64,000 bases of DNA from Mesorhizobium sp. M7A.F.Ca.US.006.01.1.1 (GCF_003997935.1 NZ_RZQL01000002.1:33382-97381); one strand, 5' to 3'. Positions 41,018 through 49,901 are shown, counted from the stretch's first letter. Notes: generated by a model from the letters alone, not told the origin. Program-made: numbers and translations.

Positions 41018-42126
41018 GGCACGAGATGACGACGGGCTGGAATTTCCACGAACTCTATCTCTGGCACGAGACCGGCAATGCCGCGCAGTTCTTTCAGCCG
41101 AGCCTGACCATCGAGCCGGGCGAGCATGCGGAGAATGCCGACACGAAACGCCGATTCCGCAATCTGATGGAGGTTTCGGGCCTGACCGAAAAATTGTCCA
41201 AGATCGCCTCCGTCGCGGTGAGCGAGGATGACCTCGCGCTGTTTCACGACCGCGACTACATCAGCCGTATCAAGCTGCTCAGTGATGGGCGCGGCGGCGA
41301 TGCGAGCTATCTCACCCCCTTCGGCCATGGCAGCTACGAGATCGCTTGTCTGGCCGCCGGCGGCACGGCAGCGCTGATGGATGCGGTGTTGAGCGGCGAT
41401 ATCGACAATGGCTATGCGCTGGTACGGCCGCCCGGCCATCATGCCGAGCGCGGGCAAGGCATGGGCTTTTGCCTGTTCGGCAACGTTCCGGTCGCTATCC
41501 TGAAGAACCGGGCTAAACATGGTTTCGAGCGGGTCGCTTGCGTCGACTGGGATGTTCATCACGGCAACGGCACCCAGTCCGCCTTCTACTCGGACCCGTC
41601 GGTACTGACCATCTCGATCCATCAGGACGGGCTTTATCCGCATGACAGCGGTCTTCACAAGGAACGCGGCGAGGGCAAGGGCGAAGGCTACAACATCAAT
41701 GTGCCGCTGCCGGCCGGCTGCGGCCACGGCGCTTACATGTCCGTCTTCGAACGCGTCGTGCTGCCGGCGCTCAATCGCTACAAGCCTGATCTTATCGTCG
41801 TGCCGTCGGGCTTCGACGCCTCGGCGGCCGATCCGCTGGGGCGCATGATGCTGCATAGCGGCAGCTACCGCGACATGACGCGGATGCTGATACAGGCAGC
41901 GGACGACCTCTGCGGCGGGCGCCTGATGATGTCGCACGAAGGCGGCTATTCGGCCTCCTACGTTCCCTATTGTGGCCTGGCGGTGATGGAGCAACTGTCC
42001 GGCATCAGGACGCATATCGACGACCCGTTCCTGCCGGTCTTCGAAAGCTACGCCGGCCAGCCCTTGCAGCCGCACCAGGCGGCCGCGGTTTCCAGGGCGG
42101 AGGAACTTTTGGGCGGCATCGCCTAG
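41014..42126 (+). CDS. Histone deacetylase-superfamily amidohydrolase (acetylpolyamine/acetoin-utilisation type)
   Basis: Zinc amidohydrolase of 370 residues in the arginase/deacetylase fold. The charge-relay motif RPPGHHAERGQGMGFC, zinc-site motif DWDVHHGNGTQ, the second Asp in GFDASAADPLG and the catalytic Tyr in EGGYS are all present, so it should be active. Bacterial relatives remove acyl groups from polyamines or amides. The ATG at 41014 overlaps the GMC stop; the ATG at 41026, with GAGG upstream, is an alternative start. Sitting with an amidase, it points to a substrate with an acylated amine. Confidence 0.9.
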   Translation: MRHEMTTGWNFHELYLWHETGNAAQFFQPSLTIEPGEHAENADTKRRFRNLMEVSGLTEKLSKIASVAVSEDDLALFHDRDYISRIKLLSDGRGGDASYLTPFGHGSYEIACLAAGGTAALMDAVLSGDIDNGYALVRPPGHHAERGQGMGFCLFGNVPVAILKNRAKHGFERVACVDWDVHHGNGTQSAFYSDPSVLTISIHQDGLYPHDSGLHKERGEGKGEGYNINVPLPAGCGHGAYMSVFERVVLPALNRYKPDLIVVPSGFDASAADPLGRMMLHSGSYRDMTRMLIQAADDLCGGRLMMSHEGGYSASYVPYCGLAVMEQLSGIRTHIDDPFLPVFESYAGQPLQPHQAAAVSRAEELLGGIA

Positions 42127-42239
42127 AACCCTCCGACGATCCGCCGATGAGACGATCTCAAGACACACCGGCGCCCAACCTGACAAGTGCGGGCTGCGCT
42201 TGCGGTAGAACGTGGGGCGCGAGAAAATATCTGGCTCAT
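42123..42239 (-). CDS. Possible small protein, 38 residues
   Basis: A short frame, MSQIFSRAPRSTASAARTCQ and on to GGF, with CAGGAG 8 bases before its ATG at 42239. Its start overlaps the stop of another micro-ORF in the same ATGA arrangement used by coupled genes. It is rich in Arg and Ser and shows no recognised domain. It ends at the convergent deacetylase gene. Low GC-skew signals cannot be checked by eye, so this is only a candidate. Confidence 0.3.
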   Translation of the reverse strand: MSQIFSRAPRSTASAARTCQVGRRCVLRSSHRRIVGGF

Positions 42240-42322
42240 GAAGGGTCTCCTGTGTCGTGAGATTGGCTTGGGTAATGCGGGTAGTCGCATCGGGACCAAG
42301 CCCTTCGAAACTTGCGTAGCAT
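42236..42322 (-). CDS. Possible micro-ORF, 28 residues
   Basis: MLRKFRRAWSRCDYPHYPSQ then SHDTGDPS and stop. A strong AAGGAAGGA lies 8 bases before the ATG at 42322, and the stop overlaps the ATG of the 38-residue frame. It is basic and aromatic, with no recognised family. It could be a leader peptide or chance. Confidence 0.3.
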   Translation of the reverse strand: MLRKFRRAWSRCDYPHYPSQSHDTGDPS

Positions 42323-42721
42323 GATCGAATTCCTTCCTTGGGTTCAATTGAGGTCCAGGTTCGACCGCTCGGCCTTTTGCAGATGTCAGTCCGGCTTTGC
42401 GGCTGTGATGTGTTGGGCAACTCAGCGTAAATTCAGCGTGAAATAACGATCGTCGCTCCCCGGTGTTTCCGGATGACCGTTGAGAGACGATCTTCGGTCT
42501 TCGCGGCCCGTGCATCCGGATAGCTGTCAATGGAGGCTTGGCAAGCGACCCGCTTCGGCAATGCCGCCGGCTAGGGCTGCAAGGCCGACCCGATACAGAA
42601 GCCCGCCCGGACGAGTGTCAATGCGATTAGCCTTTTAGCCTGGTTGGACGCATTCCGGCGCAATTCACGTTGAGATCACGCGGAGCACTGCAAAGCATGC
42701 GTCACAAGGGAGGAACCCGAC
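42323..42721. other. Gap of about 400 bases, no recognised gene
   Basis: The stretch must hold the promoter of the 42722 gene (AGGGAGGAAC lies just before that start) and, on the other strand, that of the micro-ORFs. I see no coding similarity in either direction and no clear dyad. Confidence 0.4.
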
Positions 42722-43492
42722 ATGACGCTCAACATCAATAAGTCGCTGCGTGTAGCCACAGTAGAAATTCCAGCTCGCGAAACAGCCTCGCCCTTCACGG
42801 TCCAGTCTCCGCGCCTCCGTGCTTGGAGCAGCGCATTGACGGCACGGATGTCTGGCCCTGGGGGCGCCTACAGTATCGGCAACCTCATTGGTCTCTGCCA
42901 GGGGATTACGGCGCAGATTCTCGTATCCGGCGGTCCGGACCAACTTCTCTGGACAGGCGCACCGGCCGCCATCAGCCATTACCTGACGGGCAATTTCGCC
43001 GCGATCGCAATGACCTCGGCGACGGCGATCTTCTTCGCCAGCGGTGAGGTCTACCATCGCGCCTGGAATGGGTGTCTCAAGCCCAGGGAAAATCTCAACC
43101 GCCTGGGTGATTTCCTGTCCGGCGTTGGTGCCGTTTGCCTTGGCCTGGCCCTGTTTGAACTTGGCCATCCGTTGCTGGCGTTGACATCGGGCCTCCTTCA
43201 TTCCGTTGGAAAATTCGGCAGTGCTTGCCACCGACCGGGTGTCCAGATCCTCAACTTGTCGGAACACAGCCTCGAGCCGTTTCGCATCATGGTCCTTCTC
43301 AGCCGGCTGCCGGCCCTCATCGTTGCCGGGACAGGACTTTGTGCCTCGCTGTTCAAATTCGAGGCCGGACAGCCACAGCATTGGTCGACGCCCGCCACCC
43401 TTCTCGTTTGTTACCTGCTCTGGTCCTGGGCTGACCTGCTTCTGTTCCGATCGAGCCAACCTCGCGCAGCCCGCGATCATTCCGCCGGCTGA
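42722..43492 (+). CDS. Predicted multi-pass membrane protein
   Basis: A 256-residue protein of unknown family. A polar N-terminus of about 50 residues is followed by five or six hydrophobic stretches, for example AISHYLTGNFAAIAMTSATA, FLSGVGAVCLGLALFELG and STPATLLVCYLLWSWADLLL. GGAGGAACCCGAC precedes the ATG, a good ribosome-binding site. It lies 39 bases before the LOG-family gene and may be co-transcribed with it. No function can be proposed. Confidence 0.75.
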   Translation: MTLNINKSLRVATVEIPARETASPFTVQSPRLRAWSSALTARMSGPGGAYSIGNLIGLCQGITAQILVSGGPDQLLWTGAPAAISHYLTGNFAAIAMTSATAIFFASGEVYHRAWNGCLKPRENLNRLGDFLSGVGAVCLGLALFELGHPLLALTSGLLHSVGKFGSACHRPGVQILNLSEHSLEPFRIMVLLSRLPALIVAGTGLCASLFKFEAGQPQHWSTPATLLVCYLLWSWADLLLFRSSQPRAARDHSAG

Positions 43493-43531
43493 TCAAAGCT
43501 TCGCTATTCCAACTTCCTTTGGAGAGACACC

Positions 43532-44230
43532 ATGTTTGGATCATCATCCGACAATTCCGCAGAACAGATCGGCCGCTCCTATCCCTTGCAGCGACGCATC
43601 GGCACGATCTGCATTTTCGGCGGCGCCATGCTTGGCAACGATCCCGACCACGCCCGTTGCGCCACCATCCTTGGCGAGGCGATTGCCGCTGCGGGTATTC
43701 GCCTGGTCTATGGCGGAGGCTGTGATGGCCTGATGGGCCAGGTGGCCATTGCCGCAGCAGAAAGGGGTGGAACCGTGGTCGCGATCACCCCGCAGTTCCT
43801 GATCGAGCGGATGAGGATGCTATCATCGGGATGTCAGACGATTTCAGTTCCTGACATGAGTGTCCGCAAGCAGCTCATGTTTGACTACGCGGATGCCTTT
43901 GTAGCCTTGCCTGGCGGCATCGGCACCGTTGAGGAACTGACCGAGGTCATGACGCTTCGCAAGCTGGAAAGGCACTGCAAGCCGCTGGTCCTGGCGAATT
44001 TCAAAGGCTTCTGGTCACCGCTTCTCGGCGTCTTCGACAGCATGTCCGAGGCTGGCTTCATGAACTCGTCAACTCGATGTACGCAAATGGCTTCGGCAAC
44101 CCCGGAGGCTATCATTCCGCTTCTCCAGCGCAGCGTCAGTTTCGAGCAGAACGAACCGCCAAAGCCCGTCCTGCTGCCCACCATCCCCGTCTTGCGCAGA
44201 TCACATATATCGAGTGCTGGCCCCGGATAA
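43532..44230 (+). CDS. LOG-family protein (cytokinin riboside phosphoribohydrolase-like)
   Basis: Rossmann-fold enzyme of 232 residues with the motif LPGGIGTVEEL near residue 128 and the Arg-rich stretch VRKQLMF before it. LOG enzymes split nucleotide monophosphates to a free base and ribose phosphate; in plants and plant-associated bacteria they release active cytokinins. GGAG precedes the ATG. The C-terminal 50 residues beyond the family core are polar and unrecognised. A role in cytokinin formation is possible in a rhizobium but is not shown. Confidence 0.85.
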   Translation: MFGSSSDNSAEQIGRSYPLQRRIGTICIFGGAMLGNDPDHARCATILGEAIAAAGIRLVYGGGCDGLMGQVAIAAAERGGTVVAITPQFLIERMRMLSSGCQTISVPDMSVRKQLMFDYADAFVALPGGIGTVEELTEVMTLRKLERHCKPLVLANFKGFWSPLLGVFDSMSEAGFMNSSTRCTQMASATPEAIIPLLQRSVSFEQNEPPKPVLLPTIPVLRRSHISSAGPG

Positions 44231-44362
44231 ATCGCGAACCAAATAGCAAAAGACGCATTCTTCCGGGCAACACCATTCACCCAAACGACGACTGGGTGGT
44301 CGGCTCCGGTCGTCGCATTCAAACCCGATCACAAACCGTTGGAGACATTGCCCGGTGTGGCG

Positions 44363-45250
44363 ATGCGATCAATCATGTCCAGATTCAAGGCAAATTCCTT
44401 GCTGATGCTTGCTGCGGTCATTTGGGGAGTGGGCAATGTGTCCCATAAGACCATACTGGCCCACCTCGATCCCATGGCGGTTGTTTTCCTGACCAGCGTG
44501 ATCGCCGGACTGGTGACATTGCCATTCGCGGTGCGGGAGCGCGACCCCGTAACCAACACCGGCTGGTTTCCAAGTGTGGCGAGAGTGGTTCTGCTTTTTG
44601 CCCTCGGCTGTGTGGTCCAGCAAGCGTCCTATGTCAGCACGACGGTGACGAACTCGAGCCTTCTTATCAGCGCTTCCACTGTGATCACGCCGATCGCCGC
44701 ATGGCTGATCATGAGGGAGCGTCCAAGTGCACCGATCCTGTTCGTCGCTATTCTGACGGTCGTGGGATCGGCCCTCCTGGCGGGCGGCTTCAATGGTTCG
44801 GCAACCGCCGGCGACGCTTTCGCCATCCTGACGGCAATCTGTTTTGCAGTGTGGACGGTCGAGCTCGGGCGGCATGTGCAGGCACATGGTCATCCCTTCG
44901 CGACGGCGGCCGCGCAGTTCATCGGCACGGCCGTTGCCACGCTACCTTTCGCCCTGCAGGGCACAATGACATTTCAGGCAATTATGGCAGCATGGCCAGA
45001 ACTCATCATGCTTGGTGTGTTCTCGACCGCTGTCGGCTTTTGTCTGCAGACTTCTGCACAGCGCTACACCACTTCGTCCCATGCGGCGGTGATTTGCAGC
45101 GGAGAGGGTGTGTTCGCCGCCATTTCCGCCGCCGCTCTGCTTGGTGAACGGCTTTCGCCCGACGGGTTTCTGGGTGCGGGCGTCATTCTGTGCTGTGTGC
45201 TGTTCACCGCCGTCTCGGCGGGCCCGAAGCTCGATCCGTCAGTGCCATGA
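44363..45250 (+). CDS. EamA/DMT-family transporter
   Basis: Inner-membrane exporter-type protein of 295 residues with ten hydrophobic segments in two repeats, starting MSRFKANSLLMLAAVIWGVG. The C-terminal repeat shows GEGVFAAISAAALLGERLSP, a hallmark of EamA proteins. The start is uncertain: a TTG at 44339 is also open, but the ATG at 44363 (or 44375) is more likely. These transporters export amino acids, nucleotides or metabolites; the substrate is unknown. Confidence 0.85.
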   Translation: MRSIMSRFKANSLLMLAAVIWGVGNVSHKTILAHLDPMAVVFLTSVIAGLVTLPFAVRERDPVTNTGWFPSVARVVLLFALGCVVQQASYVSTTVTNSSLLISASTVITPIAAWLIMRERPSAPILFVAILTVVGSALLAGGFNGSATAGDAFAILTAICFAVWTVELGRHVQAHGHPFATAAAQFIGTAVATLPFALQGTMTFQAIMAAWPELIMLGVFSTAVGFCLQTSAQRYTTSSHAAVICSGEGVFAAISAAALLGERLSPDGFLGAGVILCCVLFTAVSAGPKLDPSVP

Positions 45251-45386
45251 TCGCTTCGGCAATGTCGCGCTGCTCTGGCAGCCGCGCCATTCAGACCACC
45301 GACTGGAAGTCTGTTTCTACTCCCGGATTCATGCCAAGCTACTCGTCTGGCCGCATTCATCCTTCTGGAAAACGAGGTCTACTTCG

Positions 45387-47051
45387 ATGCTCCATGGCGA
45401 AACGTCCTCCTTCGAAGCCGCTAACATACCGAACCGGTCAAACCAGAATTCAGACGACGGCCTCAACGACAAGCCGACCTTGCGAGGCATCAGGCTCTTC
45501 CCGTCCCTGGCGGACGTGCCGATCGCCTTGTTTGACGCAACCGAAGACGAGAGCGCCATCGACCGCACCAAGGCGGGCTTGTTGGACATCACGGCGGAAA
45601 TGGTCGGCCCGACCGATGGACTTGAAGGCAGTGATCTCAGCCCTACACCTGCCGGCTTTACCTATTTCGGTCAATTCGTGTTCCATGACATCGTCTTCAG
45701 CCAAATATTCGGATTGCCCAAGCCGACAGGCAAAACCCATCATTTGACGAACGCGTCCTCGCAAGGCCTTGACCTTTCGGGGCTCTATGGGAGGGGGCCC
45801 GTCGTCGACGCCCATCTCTACGATGTTCCAGATGGAGCGGATTTGTCGGCCTGCCGGTTTCCGATCGGCTTGCCTTGCATGAAAGACAGTATGCTTCCAG
45901 TCGATCGCAAGTCCGTGCAAGGCCGGGATTTGCCGCGCATCGACATGTCGGGCAAGTTCATCAGTGTCGAGGGCCGGCGGTCGCCCTATCGGCCGTTGGT
46001 GGCGGACCCTCGAAACGACGACAATCTCGTCCTGTCGCAACTGCTCTGCACACTCATGGGCATCCACAACAGGATCGTGGATCTGCTGCTTGGCAGCGGC
46101 ACCGACCCAGCCGAAGCTTACAAGGGTGCCAGGGTCTATCTGACCTCGGTTTACCGCACCGTGATCATCAACGACTATCTGAGAAAAGTTCTGGCTCCGG
46201 AAATATGGGACCATTTTTTCGCCAGTGACGATTTTCTTGGCGCCGGAGTCTCGGCCCTTGAGACCTTCAACGCGCTGCCTTTGGAATTCACGTTCGGTGC
46301 GTCGCGCTTTGCCCACGCCATGGTCCGGCAGTTCTATGTCGTGAACGACAGGTCGGTCGAAGAACCAGCCAATCTGCGCAAAATGCTGTCCTTTTCCAGC
46401 CTGCGCCCAGGTGGGGAGATTCCAATACCCGAGAACTGGATTGTCGACTGGAGCCGGTTTGCCTCAACCGACACTCCGTCGAAAGCTCAAAGTGCCCGGC
46501 GCATAGGGCCATTCCTGTCGAAAGAACTCACGATTGCCGGCCTGAGTGCGGAATTGAACGGCACAGTCCGGCCGGTTGCCTTCATGGATTGCTGGCGCTG
46601 TTACGACCTTGGTTTGCCATCCGGTCAGGATGTGGCCGGTGCGGTGAAGACCGCCCTTGGTGACAGTATCGATGTGCCGGTCCTGACGGGCAATGGCATG
46701 CTTCCCACGGCTGCCTGCGCCAAACGTTACGTCTACAACGCCGGCCGACTTCGGGCCGCTTTGCAACGGCACCCGGAGTTCCTGAGTCAAACACCTCTCT
46801 CCTACTATATCATCCAGGAGGCCTCCGTTCTTGGTAGTGACGGCAGCCATCTTGGCCCAGTTGGCTCCTATGTGGTGGCCGCAACGATCGCATCCGCACT
46901 GTTCAAGGCTGCCGATACAGATATCACCTCTCGCAGGCTCATTCCGGACGTGGAGCCGAAAACGCTGGCAGGACTGCTCGATCTCAATGATACTGCGAAG
47001 GTATCGGATGAAGTGCTTGGCGGCCTGATCGGCAGTCAGGGTTTTCAATAG
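45387..47051 (+). CDS. Animal-type haem peroxidase family protein
   Basis: Protein of 554 residues in the cyclooxygenase/peroxidase superfamily. The distal motif reads FGQFVFHDIVF (Gln96, His100), the proximal region GASRFAHAMVRQFY (His310), and the C-terminal domain continues to LLDLNDTAKVSDEVLGGLIG. In most family members the residue before the distal His is the Asp that is ester-linked to haem (QxxDHD); here it is Phe99. No signal peptide is seen. The open frame begins far upstream at 45108, but the ATG at 45387 (MLHGETSSFEAA) with GAGG upstream fits. The function may be peroxidase or a dioxygenase on lipids. Confidence 0.82.
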   Translation: MLHGETSSFEAANIPNRSNQNSDDGLNDKPTLRGIRLFPSLADVPIALFDATEDESAIDRTKAGLLDITAEMVGPTDGLEGSDLSPTPAGFTYFGQFVFHDIVFSQIFGLPKPTGKTHHLTNASSQGLDLSGLYGRGPVVDAHLYDVPDGADLSACRFPIGLPCMKDSMLPVDRKSVQGRDLPRIDMSGKFISVEGRRSPYRPLVADPRNDDNLVLSQLLCTLMGIHNRIVDLLLGSGTDPAEAYKGARVYLTSVYRTVIINDYLRKVLAPEIWDHFFASDDFLGAGVSALETFNALPLEFTFGASRFAHAMVRQFYVVNDRSVEEPANLRKMLSFSSLRPGGEIPIPENWIVDWSRFASTDTPSKAQSARRIGPFLSKELTIAGLSAELNGTVRPVAFMDCWRCYDLGLPSGQDVAGAVKTALGDSIDVPVLTGNGMLPTAACAKRYVYNAGRLRAALQRHPEFLSQTPLSYYIIQEASVLGSDGSHLGPVGSYVVAATIASALFKAADTDITSRRLIPDVEPKTLAGLLDLNDTAKVSDEVLGGLIGSQGFQ

Positions 47052-47105
47052 CGCTGATAACGGCAGCGTTACAGTGCTCAATCTGCTTTAGCGGGGGAAG
47101 TGGAC

Positions 47106-47507
47106 ATGGTGAAGTTCAAAGATGTGCAGTTCGAGGCGCTTGGCGAATTCATCCGAGACCTGATCAAGGATCCGGCCAAGCAAGCGATCTTCAAAAGTAA
47201 AGATCAGGAGGCGATGAAGGACCTGCTGCGTGGGTTCATGACGCCCAGGGACAAAACCTGGGAGGAGATCACCATCCAACCATACTTCGACGAAGACCTG
47301 ATCGTGAACATCGCCTTTCCCTTCACCGGCGACGTCGAGCAAACGATCGCCACCATTGCGCCGGCGGATGGACCCGGTGAGGACTACACATTTCCCGATC
47401 ACTACAAGACCGATCCGAACGCCGGCCCGCCCGACCAGATCAAGCAAAACCGTTTGAGCGCATATCATAAGCGCCTCGGCGATTATGTGATGTCACGCTG
47501 CAAGTAG
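47106..47507 (+). CDS. Hypothetical protein, 133 residues
   Basis: A small acidic protein that begins MVKFKDVQFEALGEFIRDLI and ends RLSAYHKRLGDYVMSRCK. The ATG at 47106 follows GGGGGAAG; a GTG at 47100 is also in frame. No signal peptide, membrane segment or known motif is visible. Its place 54 bases after the haem peroxidase suggests co-transcription and perhaps a role with it. Confidence 0.6.
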   Translation: MVKFKDVQFEALGEFIRDLIKDPAKQAIFKSKDQEAMKDLLRGFMTPRDKTWEEITIQPYFDEDLIVNIAFPFTGDVEQTIATIAPADGPGEDYTFPDHYKTDPNAGPPDQIKQNRLSAYHKRLGDYVMSRCK

Positions 47508-47539
47508 CATCCGGGGCGGCGTAACTGAGGATTGTTGCT

Positions 47540-47861
47540 TCAGCCCGACTGCGCTGCCAGTTCGATACCGCGGGCCAGCTTCTCCTGATCCACCGGTAAC
47601 CGGATCGGAAAAGCGGTCTTGAACCAATCGACGGCGACGGGGCGGTCGAGCCTCGGCATGTTCGACATCGTCGAGATTCTTTGCCGTTTTCGGGGGTTGG
47701 TTCACCTCGCCGCGCTGCTTTCCGCGGTTAATGACATCCAGGTCGCCGTCGATCTTGGCAGGATCCAGGCTGTTGAATAGCTGGGTGCTCGCCCGAAAAT
47801 CGTGGTTGGATTCTCGCAGTGAGTCACGTAACTTATTTAGTTTTTCGAATTTAGAGCCCAC
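47540..47861 (-). pseudogene. Possible frameshifted remnant of an unknown gene
   Basis: On the minus strand one frame reads KFEKLNKLRDSLRESNHDFR, then LFNSLDPAKIDGDLDVINRG and KQRGEVNQPPKTAKNLDDVE. The next frame continues LDRPVAVDWFKTAFPIRLPV and DQEKLARGIELAAQSG to a stop at 47540. Both halves have protein-like composition and join near 47650. I recognise no family. No good start exists. Confidence 0.3.
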
Positions 47862-48036
47862 GCACTCACTACCCCAACTTTGCGCCCCCCCCGGCAGAGT
47901 GGTTTCTATGCATAGTAGAGCTAAAGGGCAACCGCACATTCACTTCTGTCCACTTGCTAGTGCGGGTCAGGCTCAATTGAGTCCCAATAAATGATCATTG
48001 CTGCTGATCAAGTGGTGATCGGCCGCAACTACGAGC

Positions 48037-48310
48037 TCAATCGCGTACCCTGAGATGGCGATCCTGACCGATTGCAGCGTGCAACACATGATAAGCGCCA
48101 TCGAAGACGGCGCTGCGATAAACCTCGTCACTGGCGACCTATAGATTGTGTCGCTCAGAAAATGTCGCAACTGTCTCCAAATCCTGCTTGCCAAACACAT
48201 ATTCGCCGGGATTATTTGGGAAGTTCAGCTAGATCGCCCGAGTTCGATCTCCGACAGCTTTACCGAGAATATCCTCGGATATCTTCTGTCGCGCATTTTG
48301 CAGCGATAGT
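48037..48310 (-). pseudogene. Remnant of a class I/II aminotransferase
   Basis: In one minus-strand frame the sequence reads KISEDILGKAVGDRTRAI, a stop, LNFPNNPGEYVFGKQDLETV, ATFSERHNL, a stop (TAG at 48139-48141), and then VASDEVYRSAVFDGAYHVLH before a third stop at 48037. This is the middle of a PLP aminotransferase: the NxPxNP motif and the SDEVY cofactor motif in the right order and spacing. The PLP lysine and both termini are missing. Two in-frame stops show it is dead. Confidence 0.75.
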
Positions 48311-48367
48311 TTGACGGGTCGAGCCGTCGCGATAGGGCCATTTAATTCCGCGGCCTCTACGCGAAGC

Positions 48368-48766
48368 CTAGCGCGATCCGAAGCGCGCTTTTGCTGCATC
48401 GGTAAAGGGCATAAAAAGACTGACGGCAGAGCCTTCAGGATCGCGGACCTGGAATGTGCGATTGCCCCAGGGCAAAAGCTTGGGCTCATGCACTATGTCA
48501 GCTTTATCTTTGAGCCTTTCGAACGCAGCGTCGATGTCATCGACCATAAATTCAAGGATTGCGGTGCGGTTAGAGCGCGGCTGCGAGCTCCCCTGACTGA
48601 ACAATGCGACTGTCTCCGCACTACCGATTGCCAAGGTGCCAGCAGAGGTGACAATTTCGGCGAACTGAGGCGCAAGCCAGGCTGCGGTTTTTTCCGTCAC
48701 CATCTCGTAGAAGGCCACCATGGCCTCGATATCGGCGGCGATGAGACGGACGGACGCGAACTTCAT
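48368..48766 (-). CDS. Glyoxalase/VOC-superfamily protein
   Basis: A 132-residue protein of the vicinal-oxygen-chelate fold with two beta-alpha-beta modules. The first starts MKFASVRLIAADIEAMVAFY, and the second holds FMVDDIDAAFERLKD and FQVRDPEGSAVSLFMPF. The ATG at 48766 with AAAGGA upstream is preferred to that at 48781. The conserved first metal His is replaced, so it may be a binding or resistance protein rather than a glyoxalase. It is divergent from a YafY-type regulator that probably controls it. Confidence 0.82.
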   Translation of the reverse strand: MKFASVRLIAADIEAMVAFYEMVTEKTAAWLAPQFAEIVTSAGTLAIGSAETVALFSQGSSQPRSNRTAILEFMVDDIDAAFERLKDKADIVHEPKLLPWGNRTFQVRDPEGSAVSLFMPFTDAAKARFGSR

Positions 48767-48828
48767 AACTTTTCCTTTCATGTGGTGGTGTTGAGCTTGC
48801 GCATGGCCGGCTTCTAGCGCAATCCTGT

Positions 48829-48854
48829 TGACACCGTTATGTCAGCAGGTGTCA
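48829..48854. promoter_or_regulatory. Operator-like inverted repeat
   Basis: TGACACC (48829-48835) and GGTGTCA (48848-48854) are perfect inverses 12 bases apart, in the short space between the VOC gene and the YafY-type regulator. The left arm lies inside TTGACA, a possible -35 box for the regulator. Confidence 0.5.
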
Positions 48855-48861
48855 TGAGCTG

Positions 48862-49591
48862 GTGCGTCGCGCAGAACGTCTTTTGCAGATAATTCAGATA
48901 TTACGCCGATCAAGCAGGCCGGTGACGGGTGCAACCATGGCAGCCGAGCTGGAAGTGTCCCCGCGCACCGTCTACCGCGACATCGCGGCCTTGATGGCCC
49001 AACGGGTGCCGATCCAGGGCGAGGCAGGGTTCGGCTATCTTTTGGCGGACGAATACGACATGCCGCCGTTGATGCTGACCCCGGCAGAGATCGAGGCCAT
49101 TGTGCTTGGAACGCAATGGGTGGCGATGCGCGGTGATCCGCAGCTCTCACCCGCTGCCTACGATGTTCTTGCCAAGATCGTCACGGCTGTTCCCGCTCAC
49201 CTGAGACCGTTCGTTGCCGAACCGAGCACGGCGGGCGAAGCCGCCTCTCGGTGCGTCGGCAGAGCAAGTGGATACTGCAATGATCCGGGATGCAATCCGG
49301 AGACGGATGAAGGCGCGCCTAATTTACCGCGCCGAGGAGGACAAGCGGACGGAACGCACGGTCTGGCCAGTTGTGCTTGGCTATTCCGACACTAACTGCG
49401 TCCTTATCGCATGGTGCGAGCTGCGGCAGGCCTTTCGCCATTTCCGCACCGATCGGATAGAGGCCGCCGAGATACTCGACCAGCCCATCTCAGTGCCACG
49501 TAGCGCGCTGGTTAGGCGCTGGGAAGCGTGGCGGTCTGCGGAACTTGCACATAGCAACACCGGAGCAAGCTACAGAGCTGACAGAATCTGA
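48862..49591 (+). pseudogene. YafY-type HTH/WYL regulator with a frameshift
   Basis: The first frame starts at a GTG at 48862 and reads RRAERLLQIIQILRRSSRPV, TVYRDIAALMAQRVPIQGEA and LRPFVAEPSTAGEA; this is the DeoR-like HTH and middle domain. From about 49240 the next frame continues PPLGASAEQVDTAMIRDAIR, RTVWPVVLGYSDTNCVLIAW and CELRQAFRHFRTDRIEAA, the WYL domain, to 49591. One extra base joins them. Restored, the protein would be about 242 residues, close to normal for this family. It is either a new pseudogene or an assembly error; the divergent VOC gene is its likely target. Confidence 0.8.
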
Positions 49592-49901
49592 CCCTCGGAC
49601 AACAATTTGCTGGCTTTCATAGAAGGCCTCCAAAAAGCAGACTAACAGTTATCCACCCCCTCATGGACATTGCTGCAACCTGACCGGACCGGCGGCATTC
49701 AGGAAATCGCCGACACGACCGGGATGAGGCGCTTGGTTGACGGGGAGCACTCTCGAATCCCGGCAGCTCAACTGCCTCCGATGCCCACTGCGTGATGACT
49801 TCTCGCATTGAGACCGAGGGCCGGCCTAGATGGGCGTCGGTCGCGGCGGCATGCGCGGGTTCCGTACAGCCCATGCACGGCACAAGTCCTGCCGCCTCGG
49901 G
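49592..49901. other. Gap of 310 bases, nothing recognised
   Basis: Between the WYL-regulator end and the convergent SDR. Several short frames exist on both strands but none has a ribosome-binding site or family motif. Confidence 0.4.

Noticed and set aside
49592..49901. Short frames in the gap after the WYL regulator
   Set aside because: No start signals or recognisable similarity on either strand.
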